From Thermoguttaceae bacterium (GTDB lineage Bacteria; Planctomycetota; Planctomycetia; Pirellulales; Thermoguttaceae): a stretch of 63,133 nucleotides of DNA. The notes under the pieces are model-generated. The model was not told where the DNA came from, ran no database searches, and worked only from the letters and a program-made list of their open reading frames with translations. The stretch spans positions 1 to 63,133 of the forward strand of contig JAFZAL010000019.1 in NCBI GenBank assembly GCA_017557195.1, read 5' to 3'. Shown piece after piece: positions 32,997 through 40,562 of this stretch. The first letter of the stretch is position 1. Each line of letters opens with the position of its first letter. The translations under genes were made by a program, and so were the position numbers.

Positions 32997-33164
32997 ATGC
33001 GAGTTGCAGATTATATTTTTCAGACGTTAGCGGACTGGGGCGTGAAGAACGTGTTTTTCGTTTCCGGCGGCGGGGCGATGTTTCTCGACGACGCTCTCGG
33101 GAAAGAGAAGCGGATCCAGTACGTTTGCTGTATGCACGAACAGGGAGCGGCGATCGATAATTAG
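32997..33164 (+). pseudogene. 5' fragment 2 of the TPP-enzyme/HAD gene
   Basis: The 55-codon frame matches the first 52 codons of the gene at 34345 with only four base differences over about 156 bases, then ends in DN and a TAG at 33162-33164. The homology begins just before the ATG (TCC directly upstream is shared by all three copies). It stands 3.2 kb closer to full-length identity than fragment 1, so it is the younger copy. The DUF1016 gene lies between it and the intact gene. Confidence 0.88.
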
Positions 33165-33193
33165 TTTTGATGAAAATCAGGAAAGGCGTATAA

Positions 33194-34270
33194 ATGGGAA
33201 ATATAGTTAGCAGCGAGCGAAATGATGATTTTCTGAGTGAAATCTGCTCTATTATCCGGCAAGGACGTGAGAACTCAGGCATTGCGGTCAATAGAATAAT
33301 GATTGATTCATATTGGCTATTAGGAAAACGGATTGTCAATGAAGAACAGAATGGAGAGAATCGCGCTCAATACGGAAAACAGATTCTTAAAATAGCTTCA
33401 GATGAATTAACAAAACGTTTTGGTAAAGGTTTTGGCATTAGAAACATATCGTATTTTCGTCAGTTTTATCTGTTGTTTCCAGATTTAGAGATTCTGCACA
33501 CGCGTGTGCAAAATCTTTCGTGGTCTCATATCCGAACCGTTTTACGGGTTGATGATGAGAATATTCGGAATTGGTATTTAGCTGAAGCAAGTCGTGAAGG
33601 CTGGGGCGTTCGGCTCCTTAATCGTAATATCGCCACACAATACTATCAGCGATTATTGCTTTCTCATTCACAGCAGGCTAAAAATATTGTTCATCAGGAA
33701 ATGATATCCAAAGCTCCGGTAGACGTTTCAACCCAAAAATTGGAATTTTTTAAAAATCCATTAGTCGCCGAGTTTTTGGGAATTTCTCAAGATTTCGCTT
33801 ATTCAGAAACTGCTTTAGAAACGGCAATCATTAACCATTTGGGAAAATTTTTAATGGAGTTGGGAAAAGGTTTTGCATTTGTTGCCAGGCAACAAAGAAT
33901 CAATACTGATATGGGAGACTACTATATAGATTTAGTATTTTATAATTATATACTAAAATGTTTTGTATTAGTTGATTTAAAGACGGACGCCATTTCTCAT
34001 CAAGACGTTGGTCAGATGGATATGTACATCAGAATGTATGATGAATTGAAAAAGCGTCCGGAAGATAATCCAACTATCGGTTTAATTTTATGTTCTGAAA
34101 CGAGCAGGGATATTGCCAGATATTCTATTTTGAACGGAAATCAACAACTTTTCGCTTCAAAGTATTTGCCATACTTGCCAACTATTGAGGAATTACAAAA
34201 GGAGATTGAAAATCAAAAAGAAATTTTTCAATTGCAGTTTGAAAAAACAGAAGAATCCGATATTACATAG
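33194..34270 (+). CDS. DUF1016 / YhcG-type PD-(D/E)XK nuclease
   Basis: The 358-residue protein has an N-terminal DUF1016 helical region (SYWLLGKRIVNEEQ, YGKQILKIASDELTKRFGKGF). The C-terminal PD-(D/E)XK nuclease-like domain has GDYYIDLVFYN followed by LVDLKTD, the usual D...(D/E)xK metal site. Such proteins are common in mobile and defence contexts. It is flanked on both sides by direct repeats of the 5' end of the TPP/HAD gene (32997 and 34345), as if this cassette had entered the operon at that gene start. Its DNA target and role are unknown. Confidence 0.85.
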   Translation: MGNIVSSERNDDFLSEICSIIRQGRENSGIAVNRIMIDSYWLLGKRIVNEEQNGENRAQYGKQILKIASDELTKRFGKGFGIRNISYFRQFYLLFPDLEILHTRVQNLSWSHIRTVLRVDDENIRNWYLAEASREGWGVRLLNRNIATQYYQRLLLSHSQQAKNIVHQEMISKAPVDVSTQKLEFFKNPLVAEFLGISQDFAYSETALETAIINHLGKFLMELGKGFAFVARQQRINTDMGDYYIDLVFYNYILKCFVLVDLKTDAISHQDVGQMDMYIRMYDELKKRPEDNPTIGLILCSETSRDIARYSILNGNQQLFASKYLPYLPTIEELQKEIENQKEIFQLQFEKTEESDIT

Positions 34271-34344
34271 TTAAAATTCTTGTTATTTCAATATAACTAT
34301 ATTTAAAAATATCCTACATTGAAACCATTTATTAAAATATTTCC

Positions 34345-36768
34345 ATGCGAGTTGCAGATTATATTTTTCAGACGTTAGCGGACTGGGGCGTGAAGAACGT
34401 GTTTTTCGTTTCCGGCGGCGGGGCGATGTTTCTCGACGACGCCCTCGGGAAAGAGAAGCGGATTGAGTACGTTTGCTGTATGCACGAACAGGGCGCGGCG
34501 ATCGCGGCGGAAGGGTTCGCCCGAATTTCCAATCAGCCCGGCGTGGCTTGCGTTACGACCGGTCCCGGCGGGACGAACGCGCTCACCGGCGTCGCGGGCG
34601 CCTGGCTGGACTCGATTCCCATGCTGGTCGTTTCCGGGCAGATCAAAAACGCCACGTGCATCAAGTCGTATCCTCATCTCAAGCTGCGTCAGCTGGGAGA
34701 TCAGGAGCTGAATATCGTCGATGTCGTCAAGCCGATTACCAAGTACGCAGTGATGGTCAGCCGGAAGGAAGACGTCCGGTATTGTCTGGAACGCGCTTGG
34801 CGCTTGGCGAAAGCTGGGCGGCCCGGCCCCGTTTGGTTGGACGTCCCGCTGGACGTACAGTCGGCTGATATCGACCCCAGTCAGTTGCGCTCGTACAACC
34901 CGGCGGAGGACGATCAAGACCTGGACGTTTCCGACCAAGACCTGCAAACGGCGCTGGAACGTCTTGCCGCTGCCAAGCGACCGGTGATTGTCGCGGGTAT
35001 CGGCGTTACGCTTTCCGACAGCCGCCGCGAGTTCCTCCAGATGGCGGAAAAGCTCGGCGTTCCCGTCTTAACGACCATTTCCGGAATCGACCTCATCCCG
35101 TCAGACAACCCGCTTTTCTTTGGGCGTCCCGGCATTTTGGGAGAGCGTCCCGCCAACTTCATTCTGCAAAATTCCGACTTTGTCCTCGTTCTCGGAACGC
35201 GAATGTGTCTCCGGATTATCGGCTACGCCTTTGAGTCCGTGGCGCGGGCGGCGTACAAGGTCATGGTAGACGTCGACGACGCAGAACTGAACAAGCCGAC
35301 GTTTCAGCCGGATTTGAAAATCCACGCGGACGCCGGGCGGTTTATTCGCCGCGTCCTGTCGTCCAACGCCACGACTGGCGACCTGTCCGACTGGCTGGCG
35401 TACTGTAACAACGTCAAGAGGAAATATCCGGTTGTAACAGAAGAACATCGAAACCGAACGGACTACGTCAGCTCGTACGCGTTCCCGGAACTGGTTGGGC
35501 AGAACCTCTCTGCTGGCGATATTGTCGTTACCGGCAACGGCACTGCGTACACGAGTACGTTTCAGGCGATCCCCCTCAAGCCGGGCGTGAGAATGTTCAG
35601 CAACCAGGCGTGCGCGTCGATGGGCTACGACCTCCCCGCTGCGATGGGCGCTGCGTTTGCCGGTTCCGACCGGCGCGTCGTTCTCTTTACCGGCGACGGC
35701 AGCATTCAGATGAACGTTCAGGAGATGCAGACGATTCTCAACTATCGGCTCCCGATCAAGGTGTTCATGTACAACAACGACGGCTATTTGTCGATTAAAA
35801 ACACTCAGCGAGCGTTTTTCGAGGGACGGTTTGTTGGCTCCAACCCGGAGTCGGGCGTCGTGTTGCCGGACATGAAAAAAATTGCCGCCGCCTACGGCTG
35901 GACCGTGTATCAGATTAAAAACAATCAGGAAGCGGCAGCCCTCGTACCGGAAATCCTGGCTCAGCCGGGGCCGGTCTTCTGCGAAGTCATGACGGATCCG
36001 TACGAAGTCCTCGGACCGAAATCGGCGTCGAAGCAAATGCCCGATGGTTCCATCGTGTCGCAGCCGCTGGAAAACCTCGCGCCGTTCCTGCCGGAAGAAG
36101 AGCTTCGGGAAAACATGCTCATCCCGCCCGTTCAGAATTTTACCGACTATTTTTTCGACCTCGACGGGACGACGCTTGACACGTACGGGGATTTGAGATC
36201 GTGCATGAAAGCCGCGCTGCAAAAGTATACGAATGACGTCGACCGGTTTGATACGGATTTCGTTATCGGCCCGCCGCTGCAGATGTCGGTTAAGATGTTT
36301 CTTCCCGACGCCGACGAACAAACAATCGACAATATTTGTCGAGAGTTTAAAACGCAGTATGATGCGTCCGACTATCCCGAAACAAAAATGTATCCCGGGA
36401 TTGAGGATTTGATTAACCGCCTTTGCAAAGCTGGCAAACGGATTTATATCGTAACCAACAAACGCCGCGTTCCGACGTTCCGTCTGCTGGACAAGTTTGG
36501 TTTGAGAGACAAAGTTGTGGAAGTCGTAACGCCCGATTCGCGTCCGGACGGGTATACCAAAACGGAAATGATCCAAGCGCTGTTGTACAAGTACAGCGTC
36601 AACCCGGACAAAGCCGTCATGACCGGCGACATGACCAGCGACGTCATGTCGGGCAAAGCCGCCGGCATCCACACGATTGCCGTAACGTGGGGCTACGGGT
36701 CAGAGGAAGCCCTCAAAGAATCCCAGCCGGACAAAGCGATTTCGTCCGTCGACGATTTCTGGCTGTAG
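34345..36768 (+). CDS. Acetolactate-synthase-like TPP enzyme fused to a HAD phosphatase
   Basis: The 807-residue protein combines two enzymes. Residues 1-580 have the ThDP fold of acetohydroxyacid-synthase relatives: catalytic E48 in CMHEQGAA, a central domain (PVIVAGIGV) and a PP domain with GDGSIQMNVQEM near 450 plus NNDGYLS. Residues about 600-807 form a HAD hydrolase of the phosphoglycolate-phosphatase type, with DLDGT at 605-609, VTNK and GDMTSDVMSGKAAG. The fusion suggests carboligation or decarboxylation followed by dephosphorylation, perhaps to make an unusual branched sugar or polyol for the glycan. Acetolactate synthesis is unlikely to be its main job. The gene is GC-richer than the segments before it, and its 5' end exists in two further truncated copies. 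No ribosome site is obvious. Confidence 0.82.
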   Translation: MRVADYIFQTLADWGVKNVFFVSGGGAMFLDDALGKEKRIEYVCCMHEQGAAIAAEGFARISNQPGVACVTTGPGGTNALTGVAGAWLDSIPMLVVSGQIKNATCIKSYPHLKLRQLGDQELNIVDVVKPITKYAVMVSRKEDVRYCLERAWRLAKAGRPGPVWLDVPLDVQSADIDPSQLRSYNPAEDDQDLDVSDQDLQTALERLAAAKRPVIVAGIGVTLSDSRREFLQMAEKLGVPVLTTISGIDLIPSDNPLFFGRPGILGERPANFILQNSDFVLVLGTRMCLRIIGYAFESVARAAYKVMVDVDDAELNKPTFQPDLKIHADAGRFIRRVLSSNATTGDLSDWLAYCNNVKRKYPVVTEEHRNRTDYVSSYAFPELVGQNLSAGDIVVTGNGTAYTSTFQAIPLKPGVRMFSNQACASMGYDLPAAMGAAFAGSDRRVVLFTGDGSIQMNVQEMQTILNYRLPIKVFMYNNDGYLSIKNTQRAFFEGRFVGSNPESGVVLPDMKKIAAAYGWTVYQIKNNQEAAALVPEILAQPGPVFCEVMTDPYEVLGPKSASKQMPDGSIVSQPLENLAPFLPEEELRENMLIPPVQNFTDYFFDLDGTTLDTYGDLRSCMKAALQKYTNDVDRFDTDFVIGPPLQMSVKMFLPDADEQTIDNICREFKTQYDASDYPETKMYPGIEDLINRLCKAGKRIYIVTNKRRVPTFRLLDKFGLRDKVVEVVTPDSRPDGYTKTEMIQALLYKYSVNPDKAVMTGDMTSDVMSGKAAGIHTIAVTWGYGSEEALKESQPDKAISSVDDFWL

Positions 36769-36781
36769 TTGCGGGACGGAC

Positions 36782-36810
36782 TTGCAGGAATTCGTTTGTT
36801 TGAGTATAAT
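36782..36810 (+). promoter_or_regulatory. Sigma-70 promoter of the Schlafen/AlbA-type gene
   Basis: TTGCAG (36782-36787) and TATAAT (36805-36810) are 17 bases apart, about 100 bases before the start codon at 36914. Confidence 0.6.
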
Positions 36811-36913
36811 AGAAGAAAACGAACTGGATAAACGAACGTCAAAAGAGTAACAATAAAAATCACAGTATTATACAACCAATTGCCCCATTTCATGACAACC
36901 ATTTTATTTGATA

Positions 36914-38353
36914 ATGAGTGTAACCATTCCTTCTGCTGAATCAGAAACCGTTGAATTCAAGTCGTCTTTTAATCAGGGCGTAATTGAATCTCTAACCGCA
37001 TTTGCAAATAGCCATGGCGGAAAAGTCTTCGTTGGCATTTCGGATAAAAGAGAAGTTGTTGGGGTAACGTTAGGAACGGAAAGCATTCCCAATTGGCTCA
37101 ATGAGATACGTACTAAAACTAGTCCATCGCTCATCCCTGACGTTGAGATTGTTGAGGTTAATGACAGAACAGTTGTTGTCTTTTCGCAGTCAGAGTTTCC
37201 CATTAAACCTGTTTCTGTTTCAGGACGGTATTTTGTCAGACATGCCGCGTCAAATTTTGTGTTGTCTATTTCCGACGTTGTTTTGATGCATTTAAAAACT
37301 TTCAACGCCAGTTGGGATTATTATATTGATTCAGTTCATGATTTGAATTCTATTTCTATTGATAAAGTTAATGAGGCGATATCGGCTATTCAAAAACGAA
37401 ATCAAACTCAAATAGCAGAGGCTCCGTTGGATTTTTTGCGAAAAATGGAGCTATTACGAGACGACAAAGTAACTAATGCGGCTTTTTTACTGTTTTCCGC
37501 TAACGATACGTCTCAAACTACAATTGAATTGGGACGATTTCAGACTCCTACAATTATCAAAGATTCGTTGCGTACAAAATCGGATATTATTTCTCAGCCA
37601 AATCAGGTTATGGATTTTGTAAAAAAACATATCAATAAAGAAATTGTCATAACAGGTAACGCTGAAAATGAAGAACGATGGCAGTATCCGCTTGATGCGA
37701 TTCGAGAAATTGTTATGAATATGATTGTTCATCGCGATTATCGCAGCGCAGCGGATTCTGTAATTAAAATATACAATGATCGAATTGAGTTTTACAATCC
37801 CGGCGATCTGCCAGATGGTTTGACAATTGACAAGCTGCTGTCTAATAACTATATTTCTGCCCCTCGCAATAAAAAGATTGCGGACTTTTTCAAGGAAATG
37901 GGGATGATAGAGAAGTACGGCTCAGGTATTCGACGTATTATTACTCCCTTTAAAGAACGAGGTTCTCGTTTGCCAGTTTTTGAGTCCGTTCAAGGTGGTT
38001 GGCGAGTTACTGTTTATGCAAGCGATAAATTGGAGTATGTAGATCAAACAAGCGATAAGACTGGTTTGACAAGCGATAATTCAAACGAAGCAATCGATAA
38101 ACCATCAAAAGCAATCGATAAACCACCAAAAACAAGCGATAAACCAATTTCGACAAGCGATAAATCCGAACAGACAAGCGATAAAATACTAGCTTTTATT
38201 CGAGAGCGAGAGTCGGTTTCAACGGCAGAAGTGGCTATGGAGCTTTCTCTTAGTCCTTCTCGTTGCAGGGCGATTTTGGCGTCGATGGTCAATCAGAGCA
38301 TACTTATCGCAGTTGGTAATAATAAAAATAGACGGTATAAAATCCACCCATAA
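36914..38353 (+). CDS. Schlafen AlbA_2-domain transcriptional regulator / RecG-like protein
   Basis: I start at the ATG at 36914 (MSVTIPSAESETVEFK); an in-frame TTG lies 6 bases upstream. The 479-residue protein begins with an AlbA_2 domain (ETVEFKSSF, GGKVFVGISDKREVVG) and continues with the ATP-dependent-helicase-like C-domain found in such regulators (AIREIVMNMIVHRDY, KYGSGIRRI). It has a linker of five to six TSDK/AIDKP repeats (about 381-420) and ends with a winged-helix segment (STAEVAMELSLSPSRCRAIL). Proteins of this type are often encoded beside mobile or defence genes. It has its own promoter and looks unrelated to glycan synthesis, so it may be cargo of the inserted segment. Confidence 0.75.
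   Translation: MSVTIPSAESETVEFKSSFNQGVIESLTAFANSHGGKVFVGISDKREVVGVTLGTESIPNWLNEIRTKTSPSLIPDVEIVEVNDRTVVVFSQSEFPIKPVSVSGRYFVRHAASNFVLSISDVVLMHLKTFNASWDYYIDSVHDLNSISIDKVNEAISAIQKRNQTQIAEAPLDFLRKMELLRDDKVTNAAFLLFSANDTSQTTIELGRFQTPTIIKDSLRTKSDIISQPNQVMDFVKKHINKEIVITGNAENEERWQYPLDAIREIVMNMIVHRDYRSAADSVIKIYNDRIEFYNPGDLPDGLTIDKLLSNNYISAPRNKKIADFFKEMGMIEKYGSGIRRIITPFKERGSRLPVFESVQGGWRVTVYASDKLEYVDQTSDKTGLTSDNSNEAIDKPSKAIDKPPKTSDKPISTSDKSEQTSDKILAFIRERESVSTAEVAMELSLSPSRCRAILASMVNQSILIAVGNNKNRRYKIHP
38090..38190 (+). repeat. Short tandem repeat encoding TSDK/AIDKP linker
   Basis: Variants of ACAAGCGATAAACC and GCAATCGATAAACC repeat with 12-21 base spacing and encode Ser/Asp/Lys-rich linker copies between the regulatory core and the winged helix. 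The spacing is in multiples of three, so copy-number change would keep the frame. Confidence 0.7.
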
Positions 38354-38358
38354 TTCCC

Positions 38359-39309
38359 ATGAAAACCATATCCATTGTAGCTGGCTGTTATAACGAAGAG
38401 GGCAACCTTCAGGAACTGTACGACCGTTTGCGCGCCGTTTTCGAGCGGAATCCGCAGTACGATTACGAGATTATCATTGCGGACAACTGCTCAACCGACG
38501 GCAGTCGTGGCGTTCTGCGGCGTCTGGCGGCCGAAGACCCCAAGTTCAAGGTGATTTTCAACGCGAACAACTTCGGGCACATTCGCTCTCCGTTCAACGC
38601 CTTTTTGCAGGCGACCGGCGACGCGGTTGTCATGATGTGTTCAGACTTGCAGGAGCCGCCCGAGGTTATCGACGAATTCCTGCGCAAGTGGGAAGAAGGG
38701 TTCGACGTTGTCGCTGGCGTCCGTTCCGGCACGCGAGAAGGCTGGTTTATGCCGATTTTCCGGAACCTGTACTACTGGCTGCTGGGGAAAGCGTCCGACA
38801 ACTCGCATCTGCTCAAGGCGTTTACCGGGTTCGGGCTGTACGACCGAAAATTCTGTGACGCCGTCAAACTCTACAACGAGCCGTACCCGTATTTCCGCGG
38901 ACTGGTCAGCGAAATCGGGTTCAAACAGGCGCAAGTTCCCTTCGTTCAGGACAAACGCAAGCACGGCAGAACGAAAAACAACTTCTTTACTCTGTACGAC
39001 ATGGCAATGACGGGGTTTGTCAACCATTCCAAACTCCCGCTGCGATTGGCGGTATTTTTTGGGTTCTTCGCCGGGTTTGTCAGCTTTCTTATTGCAATGG
39101 GATACCTGGTCGCGAAGCTGGTTTGGTGGGATCGTTTTCAGATGGGGACCGCTCCGATTTTGATTGGAATTTTCTCGTTCATGTCCGTTCAGCTCTTTTT
39201 TATCGGGGTTATCGGCGAATATATCGGCGCGATTTGGACTCAGGTCAAAAATCGTCCGCTGGTTATTGAAGACGAAAAGCTGAACTTCGATGAAAAGGAA
39301 AAAAAGTAG
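38359..39309 (+). CDS. Family 2 glycosyltransferase, polyprenyl-phosphate type (GtrB/DPM1-like)
   Basis: The 316-residue protein has a GT-A domain with SIVAGCYNEEGN, IIADNCSTDGS (donor binding), MCSDLQEPPEVI (DxD-like site) and a C-terminal pair of hydrophobic helices (about 228-300). This is the pattern of GtrB/ArnC/DPM1 enzymes that move a sugar from a nucleotide donor to polyprenyl phosphate at the inner membrane. It starts 5 bases after the preceding gene and is followed by the epimerase gene. It probably supplies a lipid-linked sugar for glycan side-chain addition. Sugar identity is unknown. Confidence 0.88.
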   Translation: MKTISIVAGCYNEEGNLQELYDRLRAVFERNPQYDYEIIIADNCSTDGSRGVLRRLAAEDPKFKVIFNANNFGHIRSPFNAFLQATGDAVVMMCSDLQEPPEVIDEFLRKWEEGFDVVAGVRSGTREGWFMPIFRNLYYWLLGKASDNSHLLKAFTGFGLYDRKFCDAVKLYNEPYPYFRGLVSEIGFKQAQVPFVQDKRKHGRTKNNFFTLYDMAMTGFVNHSKLPLRLAVFFGFFAGFVSFLIAMGYLVAKLVWWDRFQMGTAPILIGIFSFMSVQLFFIGVIGEYIGAIWTQVKNRPLVIEDEKLNFDEKEKK

Positions 39310-39339
39310 CCTCTGCGAGCGCAGCGTTATTTGTATTCA

Positions 39340-40368
39340 ATGGGTAAATTTGAACTATTAGACCGCATATATCTGAAAACCCGCATGTCGCAGTTCGTCG
39401 ATGCGTTGGCGGGCAAGACCGTTTTGATTACCGGCGCAACAGGCTTTTTCGGCAAATGGCTGCTTGAAAGCGTGATTGCGTTCAATCAAACGTTACATCT
39501 GGAAGAGGAAAACCGTCTGCAAATCGTTGCGTTGTCGAGAAATCCCGGCGCGTTTCTGGAACGATACCCCAAATTCGGTCAGTACGATTTTATTGAGTAT
39601 ATTTCCGGAGACGTCCGAACGTTTGAGTTGGAAAACGTCAACGTCGATTACGTTATTCACGCTGCGACGGACGCCAGCGCGAAGCAGGAACAGGAGAACC
39701 CGGACGAGATGTATTCGGTCGTCGTTCACGGAACGCAGCGCGCCTTGGACGTCGCCCGACAGTGCGGCGCAAGCCGATTTCTTCTCACCAGCTCCGGGGC
39801 GGTTTACGGACCGCAGCCGCCGGAGATGTCACACATTCCGGAAAGTTACGTCGGAACGCCTGTTACTGCCTACGGACAGGGCAAGGCAATAGCCGAGCAG
39901 ATGGTCAACCATTACGCTGACCGGTTCGGCTTCCAGACGCATATCGCCCGCTGTTTCGCGTTCGTCGGACCGTATTTGAATCTCGACATCCACTTTGCCG
40001 TCGGGAACTTTATCCGCAACGCGCTGGACGGTCAGCCGATTGTTATCAAGGGCGACGGAACCCCAACGCGCTCGTACCTGTACGCGGCAGAACTGATAAT
40101 TTGGCTCTGGACGATTCTGCTTCGCGGAGAAAATCATTGCGTTTACAACGTCGGGTCGGATGAAGCCGTTACAATCAAAGAACTGGCTCAGCGCGTCGCC
40201 AGCCGCTTTGACAACCCGCCGGAAATCCGGATTCTGGGAACGCCAGACCCCAGCAAACCTCGAGCGCAATACGTCCCGAGCGTCGATAAAATCAAAAATG
40301 AACTGGGACTGTCGCAAGAGTACAGTTTAGACGACGCCCTCGACAGTACAATCGAGTTTAATCGATAG
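39340..40368 (+). CDS. NAD-dependent sugar epimerase/dehydratase (extended SDR)
   Basis: I choose the ATG at 39340 (MGKFELLDRI); a TTG at 39331 is in frame. The 342-residue protein has the extended short-chain dehydrogenase layout: LITGATGFFG (NAD-binding GxxGxxG), a catalytic Ser in LLTSSGAVYG, YGQGK (YxxxK), and a C-terminal substrate region. Family members are UDP-glucose 4-epimerases, GDP-mannose dehydratases and CDP-sugar reductases such as abequose synthase. It closes the glycan locus, 30 bases after the GT2 gene. The nucleotide sugar it acts on is not determined. Confidence 0.85.
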   Translation: MGKFELLDRIYLKTRMSQFVDALAGKTVLITGATGFFGKWLLESVIAFNQTLHLEEENRLQIVALSRNPGAFLERYPKFGQYDFIEYISGDVRTFELENVNVDYVIHAATDASAKQEQENPDEMYSVVVHGTQRALDVARQCGASRFLLTSSGAVYGPQPPEMSHIPESYVGTPVTAYGQGKAIAEQMVNHYADRFGFQTHIARCFAFVGPYLNLDIHFAVGNFIRNALDGQPIVIKGDGTPTRSYLYAAELIIWLWTILLRGENHCVYNVGSDEAVTIKELAQRVASRFDNPPEIRILGTPDPSKPRAQYVPSVDKIKNELGLSQEYSLDDALDSTIEFNR

Positions 40369-40461
40369 TAAATAACATGTACGTATCATAGAAATTAACA
40401 AAATATAACAACCCATACGTCGACGTAATCGGTTGACAAATATCCATTATTACCCCGCCCC

Positions 40462-40489
40462 TTGCAATTATTTCAATTTGTACTAAAAT
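40462..40489 (+). promoter_or_regulatory. Promoter of the cytochrome-like lipoprotein
   Basis: TTGCAA (40462-40467) and TAAAAT (40484-40489) are 16 bases apart, about 75 bases before the start codon. A TTGACA at 40433 has no partner -10 box. Confidence 0.55.
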
Positions 40490-40562
40490 ATTAAAAAGAA
40501 TGAAACGGTTGTGCGTTTCAATACCTAGTTTCCTGCCTTTTTCATTACGGAGAATGACTCAC

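Noticed and set aside
32900-33160. 86-codon ORF over fragment 2
   Set aside because: It reads the fragment in the wrong frame. The frame homologous to the TPP/HAD gene starts at 32997.
35101-36672. 523-codon open frame on the minus strand
   Set aside because: It is the complement of the TPP/HAD gene, which has clear motifs along its full length. The minus frame has no start context and no recognisable domain.
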